Assembly: GCA_017523995.1 (NCBI GenBank)
Contig: JAFWUX010000123.1
Coordinates: 26,971 to 90,970, forward strand
DNA from: Oscillospiraceae bacterium
GTDB taxonomy: Bacteria; Bacillota_A; Clostridia; Oscillospirales; Ruminococcaceae
Length of the DNA stretch: 64,000 nt
Direction of reading: 5' to 3'
Under the pieces are notes generated by a model. The model did not search any database. It was not told where the DNA came from and was given only the letters and a program-made list of their open reading frames with translations. Shown piece by piece: positions 32,351-41,462 of this stretch. Position 1 is the stretch's first letter. Each line of letters opens with the position of its first letter. Position numbers and translations under genes: made by a program.

Positions 32351-32396
32351 GGAGATATTCCTGACAGAGAGCGTTTCCGGCATCACCAACGGATGA
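32349..32396 (+). repeat. Duplicated 3' end of the spermidine-synthase-like gene
   Basis: 42 of 48 positions match 31772-31819, and the translated frame reads KEIFLTESVSGITNG versus KEKFLTEGISGIING, each followed by a stop. It overlaps the stop of the inserted gene. Confidence 0.85.
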
Positions 32397-32405
32397 GAGG
32401 TAAAT

Positions 32406-32936
32406 ATGGAAGAACTGCAGCTTGTGCCGGTCACGGCGGCGGATACGAAGATCATCGCGGAATACTGCGCGGCATTCCCCGAAAGCCGGATGCGCGTGAC
32501 CTATGAGGAGAACCGCATTCCCGGGCTGGATCATCTCGAAGAACATGATGATATTGCGGATTGGCTGCAATATACTGCGCTGATGCGCTGGGGCATCACA
32601 TGGTTCAAGACGCTCCGCTGCTCAGACGGCAAAATGGTCGGGGCGGTGATTCTGCGGCACGACCTGCAATATGACGACGATGATCCGGAATTTGCCTCGC
32701 ATATCGGCTATTCGGTGCGCCCCGATGAACGGCGCAAGGGCTACGCGAAGGCGCAGCTCCGGCTCGCACTCGAAGAAGCGCGGAAAATCGGACTGGAATC
32801 GGTGCGGATTGTCTGTGTCGATTACAATACCGCGAGCCGCAGAACGATTGAAGCCTGCGGCGGCGTGCTGCGCGATTCGATCCGCGGCGAGGAGTCCGGT
32901 CTGGAAGTGCTGCGGTTTGACGTCGCAGCCGGATGA
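32406..32936 (+). CDS. GNAT family N-acetyltransferase
   Basis: 176 residues; ATG 32406 eight bases after GAGAGG. Motif A is YSVRPDERRKGYAKAQ (about 100-115), followed by LALEEARKIGLESVRIVCVD and the terminal NTASRRTIEACGG. The spacing and the HIGYSVRPDERRKGYA box resemble the group of Firmicute GNATs annotated as predicted acetyltransferases (COG3981-like). Acceptor unknown. The gene comes after the insertion at 31.8-32.4 kb and may once have followed the spermidine-synthase-like gene directly. Confidence 0.83.
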   Translation: MEELQLVPVTAADTKIIAEYCAAFPESRMRVTYEENRIPGLDHLEEHDDIADWLQYTALMRWGITWFKTLRCSDGKMVGAVILRHDLQYDDDDPEFASHIGYSVRPDERRKGYAKAQLRLALEEARKIGLESVRIVCVDYNTASRRTIEACGGVLRDSIRGEESGLEVLRFDVAAG

Positions 32937-32993
32937 TTGAAGGCGATGCATCTGGGCGCTGCCCGATGATACATCTATAAAGGATAGAGTGTT

Positions 32994-34112
32994 ATGTTTC
33001 GTATTTGCTGCCCGTGTCATTTCGGGCTTGAATCTGTTTTGAAATTTGAGCTTGTCAGGCTCAGTGTTCCGGAGATCACCGCTGCGGACGGCAGAGTCTC
33101 CTTTTCCGGCGGCTGGGATGAGATCGCCGCTGCGAATGTCGAGCTGACCGCCGCGGAGCGCGTCCTCGTCGAACTCGGGACATTTTCCGTCAAGGCGCAG
33201 CGCGGCAAAACCGCATTTGATCCGCTGTTTGAGGGCGTCACGGCGGCGCCGCTCGAGGAGTTCATCGGGCGCGACGATGCGATCATTGTCAAGGGCAGCT
33301 CGCTGAATTCGGCGCTGCACAGCGTTCCGGCGTGTCAGGCGATTGTCAAAAAAGCGGCGGTTACAAGGCTGCAGAAAGCCTATCACACAACCATGCTGCC
33401 GGAGACAGGAGCGCCGCACACGCTGCAGTTCCAGATCCGGAACGATGTCTGCACGCTCTATCTCGATACAACCGGCACGCCGCTCTATAAACGCGGCTGG
33501 CGGCAGCAGGCGGTTCTCGCGCCGATCCGTGAGACGCTTGCAGCCGGAATCCTCGATCTTTCGCATGTCCGGAGCGACACGCAGCTCTGTGATCCGTTCT
33601 GCGGCTCCGGCACGTTCCTGATCGAGGGTGCAAGACGCGCCATGCACATCGCCCCCGGACTGCACCGCAAATTTGCCTGCGAGACATGGGATCAGGCGCC
33701 GAAAGAAGCCTTCCGCAAGGCTCGGACGGCGGCAACTGAAAAAATCAACCACAACGCGGAATTCCACGGCTTCGGATTCGATGTCGATCCGGCGGCGGTT
33801 GAGCTGACGATGCTCAATGCGAAAAAAGCAGGCGTTGCGGACCGGATCACCGTGAAGCAGCAGGATATTAAGGATTTTCGTGCGGAATCCGGCTGGAATA
33901 TCGTCTGCAATCCGCCCTACGGCGAGCGGATGCTCGATGTCGAGCAGGCGAGAGCGCTCTACCGCACGATGAGCAAAGTCATCCCGAATGATCTTTCGTG
34001 CAGCATCATTACGCCGGATACCGAATTTGAAAAGTGCTTTGAACGCAAGGCGCGAAAACGCCGCAAGCTCTATAACGGCATGATGCAGTGCCAGCTGTAT
34101 CAGTACTGGTGA
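32994..34112 (+). CDS. THUMP-domain class I SAM RNA methyltransferase (RlmL N-terminal / YpsC type)
   Basis: 372 residues. The N-terminus PCHFGLESVLKFEL begins a ferredoxin-like and THUMP region (about 1-155) for RNA binding. The Rossmann methyltransferase domain has CDPFCGSGTFLIEGA (motif I), FGFDVDPAAVEL and the catalytic NPPYGER. Relatives methylate guanine N2 of 23S rRNA (position 2445 in E. coli for RlmL). Length fits the stand-alone Firmicute YpsC form, which lacks the second RlmK domain. AAAGGATAGAGTGTT precedes ATG 32994. Confidence 0.88.
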   Translation: MFRICCPCHFGLESVLKFELVRLSVPEITAADGRVSFSGGWDEIAAANVELTAAERVLVELGTFSVKAQRGKTAFDPLFEGVTAAPLEEFIGRDDAIIVKGSSLNSALHSVPACQAIVKKAAVTRLQKAYHTTMLPETGAPHTLQFQIRNDVCTLYLDTTGTPLYKRGWRQQAVLAPIRETLAAGILDLSHVRSDTQLCDPFCGSGTFLIEGARRAMHIAPGLHRKFACETWDQAPKEAFRKARTAATEKINHNAEFHGFGFDVDPAAVELTMLNAKKAGVADRITVKQQDIKDFRAESGWNIVCNPPYGERMLDVEQARALYRTMSKVIPNDLSCSIITPDTEFEKCFERKARKRRKLYNGMMQCQLYQYW

Positions 34113-34231
34113 TCTGTGCGCCGCGCGTGAAACCGGAACGTGACTGATTTGTCCGGGGAGCCCGATAAGGGCATCACAATATGGAAATACAAGCCTGAAT
34201 CAAATGCATAATACCTGAAAGGATGATGAAA

Positions 34232-35527
34232 ATGCTGACACCGAATCTTACGATCAATGTAGCGGGACACCTCTGCATCGGCGGCGCTGATACCGTGACG
34301 CTCGCAAAGACGCACGGCACACCGCTCTATGTCATGGATGAGAATATGATCCGCGAGAACTGCCGCGGCTTTGCGGGCGTGATCGCGGAGGAATACGAGG
34401 GCAGGGGACTGATCTGCTACGCGAGCAAGGCACTCTCCTGCAAGGAACTTTACCGCATTGTCAATGCCGAGGGGCTCGGCTGCGACGTTGTCTCCGGCGG
34501 CGAGCTCTATACCGCGCTGCAGGCAGGCATGCCTGCGGAAAAGATCGTGCTGCACGGCAACAGCAAGACAAACTCCGAGCTGCAGATGGCGGTCTCGCAC
34601 GGCGTCGGCAGAGTGGTCTGCGATAATCTGCCGGAGCTCAAGCGTCTCGATCAGATTGCGGGCACTGCAGGCATGACGGTCAATGTCATGCTGCGCATCA
34701 AGCCCGGAATCGACGCACATACGCATGATTTCGTCAAGACCGGTCAGATTGACAGCAAGTTCGGCTTTGCGCTCGAAACCGGTGAAGCAATGCAGGCAAT
34801 CAAGGCAGCAAGCCTCTGCCCGAATCTGCGGCTCGTCGGTCTGCACTGCCACATCGGCTCGCAGATTCTGGACACCGAGCCCTTTGCCGAGGCGGCGCGC
34901 GTCATGGTGCGCCTGATGGATCAGGTCAGAAGCGAGCTCAATATCACGCTGCCGGAGCTCAATCTCGGCGGCGGCCCCGGTATCCGCTATACCGAGGCGG
35001 ATGATCCCAAGCCGTTCAGCGAGATCGTCCGCGCGATTCTTTCTGCGCTCAAGGGCATCTGCGCGGAGCTGGACTATCCGGCGCCGTTTGTCCTGTTTGA
35101 GCCGGGTCGCTCGATTGTCGGCGGTGCCGGTCTGACGCTCTACACCGTCATGGCGAAGAAGGTTATTCCGAATATCCGCACCTATGTCCTCGTGGACGGC
35201 GGCATGTGCGACAATCCGCGCTATGCGCTCTATCACTCGGAATATGAGGCGCTGATCGCGAACAAGGCTGATCACCCGCGCGATGAGCATGTCACGATCG
35301 GCGGCAAGTGCTGCGAAAGCGGCGACCTCATCGGCGAGGATATGCCGCTGCAGGCTGCCGAGGAGAATGATATCCTTGCAGTGCTCGCGACCGGTGCATA
35401 TAACTACTCGATGGCATCGAACTACAACCGCAATCCGCGCGCGGAGATTGTCATGGTGCGCGACGGCGAGGCGAGAACGGTTGTCAGGCGCGAGACCTAT
35501 GCCGACATTGTGAAGAATGATATTTAA
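34232..35527 (+). CDS. lysA: Diaminopimelate decarboxylase
   Basis: 431 residues from ATG 34232; GAAAGGA ends at 34223, which makes the nearer ATGs at 34223 and 34226 poorly spaced. PLP-binding Lys in ICYASKALSC, GGP loop in NLGGGPGIRY, phosphate-binding EPGRSIVGGAG, and the dimer-active-site Cys motif KCCESGDLIGED. It decarboxylates meso-diaminopimelate to L-lysine in the cytoplasm. The plan is full-length and canonical. It is not clustered with other lysine genes here; neighbours are an RNA methyltransferase and a DUF3592 protein. Confidence 0.94.
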   Translation: MLTPNLTINVAGHLCIGGADTVTLAKTHGTPLYVMDENMIRENCRGFAGVIAEEYEGRGLICYASKALSCKELYRIVNAEGLGCDVVSGGELYTALQAGMPAEKIVLHGNSKTNSELQMAVSHGVGRVVCDNLPELKRLDQIAGTAGMTVNVMLRIKPGIDAHTHDFVKTGQIDSKFGFALETGEAMQAIKAASLCPNLRLVGLHCHIGSQILDTEPFAEAARVMVRLMDQVRSELNITLPELNLGGGPGIRYTEADDPKPFSEIVRAILSALKGICAELDYPAPFVLFEPGRSIVGGAGLTLYTVMAKKVIPNIRTYVLVDGGMCDNPRYALYHSEYEALIANKADHPRDEHVTIGGKCCESGDLIGEDMPLQAAEENDILAVLATGAYNYSMASNYNRNPRAEIVMVRDGEARTVVRRETYADIVKNDI

Positions 35528-35541
35528 CTGATCGAAAAGAC

Positions 35542-35570
35542 TTGCACGCCCCCGATTTCTGTGCTATAAT
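35542..35570 (+). promoter_or_regulatory. Promoter of the DUF3592-like gene
   Basis: TTGCAC (35542-35547), 17-bp spacer ending TGTGC, TATAAT (35565-35570). It lies inside the longest open frame, so translation must begin downstream. Confidence 0.82.
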
Positions 35571-35595
35571 GGTGACAGAAACGGGGGTGCTTGAT

Positions 35596-36111
35596 TTGAT
35601 CAAAAAAGCGGTATCCGGAAGCATCCTGCATGTTGGCTGTCTGGTTTTGCTGACACTTGTGTTTGCAGTGCTTCTGACGCTGCCGCTGTTTTTCATGCTG
35701 TTGGATTTTCGTGTCTACATGAAACATGCGCAGACCACAGAGGGGACTGTCACCGGTTTTGAAAGCGTGCCGGTTCTGCGGACCGGACCGGACGGAGAAG
35801 ATTATACTGCCTACGATCATCATGCAGTTGTCAGCTTTCAGACGGCGGACGGAACGGAGCGGACATTTACCAACGAGTTTCGCGTACCGATTCGCAGCAC
35901 TCTGAAAAAAGGCGACAGCGTGACGGTCCGGTATAACGATACGCGGGCGATGCTGATCGAGGATTATGAACGGAACATGACAGACTTCCGGAAAAAACTG
36001 CGAACCTGTCTGCTCTTGACTGCGGGGTATATCCTGATCGCGGCTTTGATTGTCATCAGGGGAAAACAACGCAAACAAAAGAAAAATGCCGCTGATGCGT
36101 CTGCCGGATGA
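35596..36111 (+). CDS. DUF3592-like membrane protein
   Basis: Start placed at TTG 35596: ACGGGGG at 35581-35587 gives an eight-base spacing and the promoter -10 ends at 35570, excluding earlier starts. About 171 residues. One membrane helix near the N-terminus (about 12-38), a beta domain (TTEGTVTGFESVPV ... HAVVSFQTADGTERTF ... GDSVTVRYNDTRAMLIEDY) and a second helix (about 135-155) with a basic tail. This helix-beta-helix plan and the kG--v-v-Yn--n/dp motif are those of DUF3592. Function unknown; compare the protein at 31850-32350. Confidence 0.72.
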   Translation: MIKKAVSGSILHVGCLVLLTLVFAVLLTLPLFFMLLDFRVYMKHAQTTEGTVTGFESVPVLRTGPDGEDYTAYDHHAVVSFQTADGTERTFTNEFRVPIRSTLKKGDSVTVRYNDTRAMLIEDYERNMTDFRKKLRTCLLLTAGYILIAALIVIRGKQRKQKKNAADASAG

Positions 36112-36136
36112 ACGGCGCACAGCGGCGGAGGATGAT

Positions 36137-37087
36137 ATGCATACATTTACAATCGGGGCGAACGATGCCGGTCAGCGCGCGGACAAGTTTCTGCTGAAAG
36201 CCTGCCCGAAGCTGCCGAAATCGCTGCTTTACAAAACCTTTCGCAAAAAGGATGTCAAGTGCAACGGCAAACGCATCCTGGCGGAGACTTTTCTTGCGGA
36301 GGGCGACACCGTGCAGGTCTATCTGCCGGATGAATTCTTTGCATCTGCGAAGAAAACCGTTGCGCAGAAGCATTTGCCGAAGCCTGAGATCATCTATGAG
36401 GATGCCGATATCGCGCTGATGAAAAAGCCGGTCAATCTGCCGGTGCATGCGGATGATCAGGGCAGCAGCGACACGCTGCAGGGAAGATTTTTGCAATATC
36501 TTGCGCAGAACGGCAGCTATGATCCGGAACAGGAGCAAAGTTTTACGCCCGCTCTCTGCAACCGGCTCGACCGCAATACGGAAGGATTTGTCATCGGGGC
36601 GAAAACCGCTGCGGCGCTGCGCTGCGTCAATGAGATGATTCGCGAAAACCATGTGATCAAGCAGTATTTCTGCATCACGGCAGGGATTCCGCCGAAGGTG
36701 CATGACACCGTGCATGCCTATCACAGGCGGCAGGAGGGCAAGCCCGCCGAGATTTCCCAAACGGCACGCGAGGGATTCCGAGAGATCATCACCGAATATG
36801 AAGTGCTGCAAAAACATGACGATCTTGCGCTCGTGCTGGTCACGCTGCATACCGGCAGAACGCATCAGATCCGCGCGCAGATGGCGGCGCTCGGGACACC
36901 TGTCCTCGGGGATAACCGCTACGGAAACCGCGCGGTCAATCAGAAGTATCACGAGGCGCACCAGATGCTCGCTGCCTGCCGTCTGCGCTTTGATGTGCCG
37001 CCGGACGGACATCTGCTCAGCGCGCTCTATGGCAAAGCATTCGGCTACACACCCGATTTCTGCGCAAGGTTCGGGTTTGAAATATGA
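36137..37087 (+). CDS. RluA-family pseudouridine synthase
   Basis: 316 residues from ATG 36137 (GGAGGA upstream). An S4 RNA-binding domain opens the protein (RADKFLLKACPKLPKSLLYK ... KDVKCNGKR). The catalytic domain has the Asp loop CNRLDRNTEGFVIGAK and the later GRTHQIRAQMAALG motif. It isomerises uridines in 23S rRNA; the subgroup is RluC/D-like. The first 26 codons of the longer open frame overlap the previous gene's end and lack a ribosome-binding site. The transcript ends at the stem at 37094-37138. Confidence 0.9.
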   Translation: MHTFTIGANDAGQRADKFLLKACPKLPKSLLYKTFRKKDVKCNGKRILAETFLAEGDTVQVYLPDEFFASAKKTVAQKHLPKPEIIYEDADIALMKKPVNLPVHADDQGSSDTLQGRFLQYLAQNGSYDPEQEQSFTPALCNRLDRNTEGFVIGAKTAAALRCVNEMIRENHVIKQYFCITAGIPPKVHDTVHAYHRRQEGKPAEISQTAREGFREIITEYEVLQKHDDLALVLVTLHTGRTHQIRAQMAALGTPVLGDNRYGNRAVNQKYHEAHQMLAACRLRFDVPPDGHLLSALYGKAFGYTPDFCARFGFEI

Positions 37088-37093
37088 GAAAAC

Positions 37094-37140
37094 AAAATCC
37101 GCTGAAATGTGCGTATCTGCATCGTTTCAGCGGATTTTTT
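37094..37140. terminator. Bidirectional intrinsic terminator
   Basis: A 14-bp perfect stem AAAATCCGCTGAAA / TTTCAGCGGATTTT with a 17-nt loop and T-runs on both strands, between convergent genes. Confidence 0.9.
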
Positions 37141-37152
37141 GTGTGCGGGGAA

Positions 37153-37995
37153 TCACTCCTTGAGCCCGCCTGCTTCGGGCGTCATGTAGCGCTGGGCGAA
37201 GAAATAGACCAGAATCTGCGGGAGCATCGCAATGCAGCAGACCGCAAGCACACGGTTCCACGCAAAGCCGCTGTCCGCATCCATCGAGAGCTTGATATAC
37301 ACCGAGAGCGGATAGCGCGCGGGTGTTTTGACATAGAGCAGCGGTCCCATGTAGTCATTGACCGTCCAGAGCAGCTGCAGCACGCCGACCGAGATCAGCA
37401 CCGGACGCAGCAGCGGGACAAGAATATAGAACAGCGTCTGGAGCGAGCTGCAGCCGTCGAGCCGTGCCGCTTCGTCATAGGTGCGCGGTATGCCGCGGAA
37501 AAACTGAATCAGCATCACAACAAGCACCGTATCTCCGGCGAGCGCCGCCGGAACGATCAGCGGCAGATAGTGCGGCGAATCAATCCAGCCGAGGCGGTTG
37601 AAGAGCACAAACTGCGGTACATACAACACGGTCTTCGGCAGGAACAGCGTCGCGAACAGCAGCGCGGTCAGCAGGCGCTTGCCTTTGAAGGAAAACCGCG
37701 CAAAGCCGTAGGCGGTCAGCGTGACCGAGATCAGCGTCAGGAGCACCTTCGGGATCGCGATCAGGTAGGTGTTGCGCATCGCTTTGAGCAGCCCGATCTG
37801 TCCGCCGTAGGATGTCAGCGCCTTGCGCCAGCCCTCGAGAACCGGATGGCGCGGCAGGATGCCGGCGGTCGAGAATAACTCCTGATTGCTGCGGAACGTC
37901 GCGCCGAGCAGCCACAGCAGCGGATAGATCATCACGAGCGCACCGGCTGTCAGGAGAAAATATCGCAGAATCGCGGATTTTGAAACTCTGCTCAT
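37153..37995 (-). CDS. Carbohydrate ABC transporter permease (MalG type)
   Basis: 280 residues with six membrane helices. The cytoplasmic coupling loop is DEAARLDGCSSLQTLFYILVP (EAA motif, about 195-215). N-terminal FSTAGILP and the following GLLKAMRNTYLIA match the CUT1-type MalG family. It forms the inner-membrane channel with the permease at 37992-38897 (four-base overlap). The operon has no ATPase gene, so a shared MsmK/UgpC-type ATPase encoded elsewhere is likely. Confidence 0.9.
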   Translation of the reverse strand: MSRVSKSAILRYFLLTAGALVMIYPLLWLLGATFRSNQELFSTAGILPRHPVLEGWRKALTSYGGQIGLLKAMRNTYLIAIPKVLLTLISVTLTAYGFARFSFKGKRLLTALLFATLFLPKTVLYVPQFVLFNRLGWIDSPHYLPLIVPAALAGDTVLVVMLIQFFRGIPRTYDEAARLDGCSSLQTLFYILVPLLRPVLISVGVLQLLWTVNDYMGPLLYVKTPARYPLSVYIKLSMDADSGFAWNRVLAVCCIAMLPQILVYFFAQRYMTPEAGGLKE

Positions 37996-38897
37996 GCGGC
38001 ACCCCCTTCATCCGGATCATAGACGAAGCGGCGGCGCAGCAGAAGAAACGCTGCGCTCACTGCCGCCGAGAGCAGGAACAATACCCATGCGAGCGCGCAG
38101 GCATAGCCCATTTGATTTGCCGTGAACGCGCTACGGTAAAGCAGCAGCGAGAACAATGTTGTTGCGCCGCGCGGACCGCCCTCGGTGATGACGAACGGCG
38201 CGTTGAACTCCTGCAGCGCCGTGCAGAATCCCAGCATCAGGTTGTAAAACACAACGGGCGAGATCATCGGCAGGCGGATGCGGAAAAAACACCGGACGGC
38301 GCCTGCGCCGTCGAGCATGGCAGCGTCGCTCAGGTCGCGCGGAATCTGCTGCAGGGCGGCGAGGAACATCAGCATCGGTGCGCCGAACTCCCAGACGCGC
38401 AGCAGAATCATCACCCACATGGCGCCGTGCGGGTCCGCAAGCCATGTCACCGCGGGCAGATGCAGCGCCGTCAGGATTGCATTGACTGCGCCGCCGTCGC
38501 GGAACATTGCCTTCCAGAGCACAGCCGCCGCGACCGATCCGCCGAGAATCGAGGGCAGATAATAGAGCGTGCGGTAGAGCCGGATGCCGCGCACTGCCCG
38601 TTCCAGCAGCACTGCCGCGAGCATCGCCGTGCAGAGCCGCAGCGGGACACTGACGCAAGCGAATTTCAGCGTCAGACCGATTGCGCGCAGCACTTCTTTG
38701 TCCTGAAAAATCTGTATATAATTCATCAGCCCCGTATGGCGGACGCCGCGGAACAAATGGAAATCTGTGAAGCCGCAGAGCAGCGAGTAGAGCATAGGGA
38801 CTGCACGGAAAATCAGAAATCCGAGCAGCCACGGCAAAATATAAAGCGCATGCCGGTTCCGTTTGATGAAACCGGCAGCGGAATTCGATTGTTTCAT
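37992..38897 (-). CDS. Sugar ABC transporter permease (MalF type)
   Basis: 301 residues; ATG 38897 after AAGGAGCG. Six membrane helices; the opening LYILPWLLGFLIFRAVPMLYSL is typical of UgpA/LacF-like CUT1 permeases, and the EAA loop is DLSDAAMLDGAGAVRCFFR. It pairs with the MalG-type permease. Order in the operon (minus strand): binding protein, GH105 hydrolase, this permease, MalG permease. The substrate is inferred from the hydrolase as an unsaturated galacturonyl-rhamnose type disaccharide. Confidence 0.9.
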   Translation of the reverse strand: MKQSNSAAGFIKRNRHALYILPWLLGFLIFRAVPMLYSLLCGFTDFHLFRGVRHTGLMNYIQIFQDKEVLRAIGLTLKFACVSVPLRLCTAMLAAVLLERAVRGIRLYRTLYYLPSILGGSVAAAVLWKAMFRDGGAVNAILTALHLPAVTWLADPHGAMWVMILLRVWEFGAPMLMFLAALQQIPRDLSDAAMLDGAGAVRCFFRIRLPMISPVVFYNLMLGFCTALQEFNAPFVITEGGPRGATTLFSLLLYRSAFTANQMGYACALAWVLFLLSAAVSAAFLLLRRRFVYDPDEGGAA

Positions 38898-38930
38898 AGC
38901 ATCACGCTCCTTCGGCAGATGCCGCGTATA

Positions 38931-40040
38931 TTATGCACGGGATTGCGCGCCGGCGGGCTGCTCGATGCGTTGCTGCAGGAACGCCGCTTCTGCCGACATC
39001 AGCGCACCGATGCCTTTTGGATCGTTGACCGCCTTCGGCTCCGAGAAGTAATATTCCGCCGAGCCGTCACGCGCCTCCGCGCCGCCGAGTCCTGCCGCGC
39101 CGCAGATATCCGTCAGCAGGATGCCGTCTGCCGTCCTGCGGAGCTTGTGCGCCTTGACGCTCTGCAGGATATCCGCGCCGACGCTGTACATCGCTTGGGG
39201 CAGAATGTGCATCTGTGCGCCGCGCATGATCGCATACGCCGCCATCAGGCTGCCGGAGGTCTCCGTATAATTGCCGCTGAGCGCGGGCTTGTCGATCACC
39301 TGACAGAACAGCCCGCCACATGTGCGGAAGCGCATCAGCGATTCGACCGCATCGCGCAGGATGCCGCCGAGCAGACCGCGCAGCGCCGTTTCGGATTCCG
39401 GCAGCAGCGCAAGGGTATCCGTCAGTGCCATGAGGAACCAGCCTTCGCCGCGCAGCCAGAAGGACGCGGAAAGTCCGGTCTCCGGATCTGCCCACGGCTG
39501 CTGTTTTTCCTCGTCAAGCGCGTGGTAATACAGCCCTGTCACGGGGTCGCGCAGACGGTCACGGATAAAACGGAACCACTGCCCGATCTCTGCAAAAACC
39601 GCATCCTGACCGGTGCGGCAGGCGTATTCCGCGAGGAACGGCGCCGCCATATAGACCCCGTCGATCCAGACCTGATGCGGATAGATGCCCTTGTGCCAGA
39701 TCATGCCGCTCTTTGTCCTCGGATGCTCTGCGAGCTGCGCTGCCTGCCAGCGGATTGCTTTGCGGTAGCGCGGGTCGCCGGTCTGATCGGCGGCGAAAAA
39801 CAGTGCTTTGCTGCAGTGGAAGCTGTCCAGTGCATAAATCTGAACCGGATAGTTCCGGATGCTGCCGTCCTCCCCGACAAACGCGGAAAGATAATCCAGC
39901 ACGAATTCTGCATAGCGCGCATTGCCCGTCGCACGGAACAGCCGGATGCAGCCGAGAAGCACGCATCCGTCCTCATAGTTCCAATAGGATTTGAAGGGCT
40001 GATAGCTTTGCAGATATGCCTCAAAAAGTTGTTCTGTCAT
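38931..40040 (-). CDS. Glycoside hydrolase family 105 (unsaturated rhamnogalacturonyl hydrolase)
   Basis: 369 residues without a signal peptide, so cytoplasmic. Alpha6/alpha6-barrel signatures: FKSYWNYEDGCVLLGC near the start, HKGIYPHQVWIDGVYMAAPF (about 125-145; the Asp of WIDG is the likely catalytic residue by analogy with YteR), and SFWLRGEGWFLMAL. These enzymes hydrate the 4,5-double bond of unsaturated galacturonate left by rhamnogalacturonan lyases. It overlaps the binding-protein gene by four bases and is followed by two permease genes, so sugar enters intact and is cleaved inside. Confidence 0.87.
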   Translation of the reverse strand: MTEQLFEAYLQSYQPFKSYWNYEDGCVLLGCIRLFRATGNARYAEFVLDYLSAFVGEDGSIRNYPVQIYALDSFHCSKALFFAADQTGDPRYRKAIRWQAAQLAEHPRTKSGMIWHKGIYPHQVWIDGVYMAAPFLAEYACRTGQDAVFAEIGQWFRFIRDRLRDPVTGLYYHALDEEKQQPWADPETGLSASFWLRGEGWFLMALTDTLALLPESETALRGLLGGILRDAVESLMRFRTCGGLFCQVIDKPALSGNYTETSGSLMAAYAIMRGAQMHILPQAMYSVGADILQSVKAHKLRRTADGILLTDICGAAGLGGAEARDGSAEYYFSEPKAVNDPKGIGALMSAEAAFLQQRIEQPAGAQSRA

Positions 40041-41329
40041 GGCTTTTCTCCGGCAAGGGCAGCCTGAATTCCGGCGCAGAGCCGTTCTGCCGCTTGGGAA
40101 ACCGAATAATCACCGTAACTCAGACCGGTGAACACATCCTCGTATACACCGCCTGTGCCTTTGAGCGACGCATGCTCGAAATCCGGATCAATGCGGAAAC
40201 CGATCCAGTCGTTCATGCGCTGATAGGCCTCTGCAGAGATGTCCCCCAACAGCCCTGCAGTGCCGCAGATATCATATGCCTTGTGATTGAGCGGAATGCC
40301 GCGCTCTGTGCCGAGCAGCCGCACCGCCTCCTCATTGCTGACCAGAAATGCGATCAGCTCCGCGCAGGCTTCCGGATCGTCGGTGTGCTTTGAGATTGCA
40401 AAGCCCTGCGCGATCTTGGAAAACCCGCCGTGCCATTCACCGAGATCGGTGAAATATGTCCCGACTGTGAGCGTCTGCCCGCTTTCGAGTGAATCTATGA
40501 ATTTTCCGGCAGAGGAATCCCATTCGTAGATGCCGCCGTATCTGCCGGTGATCCAGTTTTCGTCCTTATCAAAGCTGTCCGCGCCGCCGCCTGCAATCTG
40601 TTTGAGCGGCGGGATCACATGCGTCTGCTCGAGTTCGTCGATGGTTTCCAGCGCCCATGCGATCTCGGATTCCGAATACTGCAGTCTGCCGTCAGCAACC
40701 CATTCGCGCCCATAGCGGCATTGCAGCAGATAGACCGTGAACAGCATCCGGTCATACCAGCCGAGCGCCAGCGGATAATATGCATCGCCGAGTTTTTCCT
40801 GAAAGACTTTGCCTGCCTCGCAGAGCGATACGAAGGAATCCGGCACCGGGATGCCCGCCTGTTCAAAGGTGGTCTGATTCCAGAAAAAGACTCTGCCGGT
40901 CTCGCTGATCGGGATGCAGCGGAGCTCGCCGTTTTCGGTGCACATCTCCAGCACATCGGGATCGTACTGCGAGAGCCCGACAATTTCACCGTAGGGCTTC
41001 AGATCAAGAAAGCCCGCGGAATCGGACTGATAATCACTGAGCCAGTTCCGGTTGACCTGCATGACATCGGGCTCGGTGCCGGCGTAGAGTGCTGCCGCTG
41101 CGGCATCCTCCCAGCCGTTCCATGCGCCGTATTCGGTGTGTACAAGGATATCCGGATGCTGCGCTTCAAAAGCGCGGACTGCGGCTACTGTCGCCTGATG
41201 CCGCGATTCGCCGCCCCACCATGAGAACCGGATCTCACGCTTTTTCTCTCCGGACGGCGCGGTACCGCAGCCCGAAGCGCAGAGCAGGAATGCAGCCGTG
41301 ATGCAAAGCGTCCCCACACGTTTTCGCAT
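40037..41329 (-). CDS. Carbohydrate ABC transporter substrate-binding lipoprotein
   Basis: 430 residues from ATG 41329 (GGAG, seven-base spacing; the ATG at 41341 lacks a good site). Lipobox LLCASGCGTAPSG. CUT1 solute-binding features: REIRFSWWGGESRHQATVAA at the mature N-terminus, then DVMQVNRNWLSDY and aromatic residues for sugar stacking. Lipid-anchored outside the membrane, it delivers sugar to the two permeases. First gene of a four-gene operon with a promoter at 41384-41412. Confidence 0.9.
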   Translation of the reverse strand: MRKRVGTLCITAAFLLCASGCGTAPSGEKKREIRFSWWGGESRHQATVAAVRAFEAQHPDILVHTEYGAWNGWEDAAAAALYAGTEPDVMQVNRNWLSDYQSDSAGFLDLKPYGEIVGLSQYDPDVLEMCTENGELRCIPISETGRVFFWNQTTFEQAGIPVPDSFVSLCEAGKVFQEKLGDAYYPLALGWYDRMLFTVYLLQCRYGREWVADGRLQYSESEIAWALETIDELEQTHVIPPLKQIAGGGADSFDKDENWITGRYGGIYEWDSSAGKFIDSLESGQTLTVGTYFTDLGEWHGGFSKIAQGFAISKHTDDPEACAELIAFLVSNEEAVRLLGTERGIPLNHKAYDICGTAGLLGDISAEAYQRMNDWIGFRIDPDFEHASLKGTGGVYEDVFTGLSYGDYSVSQAAERLCAGIQAALAGEKP

Positions 41330-41383
41330 AACATTCTCCATTCATGCAGCAGCTTTTGTGCTCCTGCCTTACAATCTGTATAC

Positions 41384-41412
41384 ATTATACCGGATTCCCG
41401 GAGGATTGTCAA
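41384..41412 (-). promoter_or_regulatory. Promoter of the GH105/ABC operon
   Basis: Minus strand: TTGACA (41407-41412), 17-bp spacer, TATAAT (41384-41389). Confidence 0.87.
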
Positions 41413-41462
41413 TGCAAAATTATCTGTTTTTCCCGACTTTTCGTCCGGTACACGGCAGCATC

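Noticed and set aside
37812..40067. 751-codon plus-strand open frame opposite the permease and GH105 genes
   Set aside because: It is antisense to three genes with clear family signatures, and its translation is low-complexity and rich in Arg, Gln, His and Cys. High third-position GC leaves the opposite frame open.
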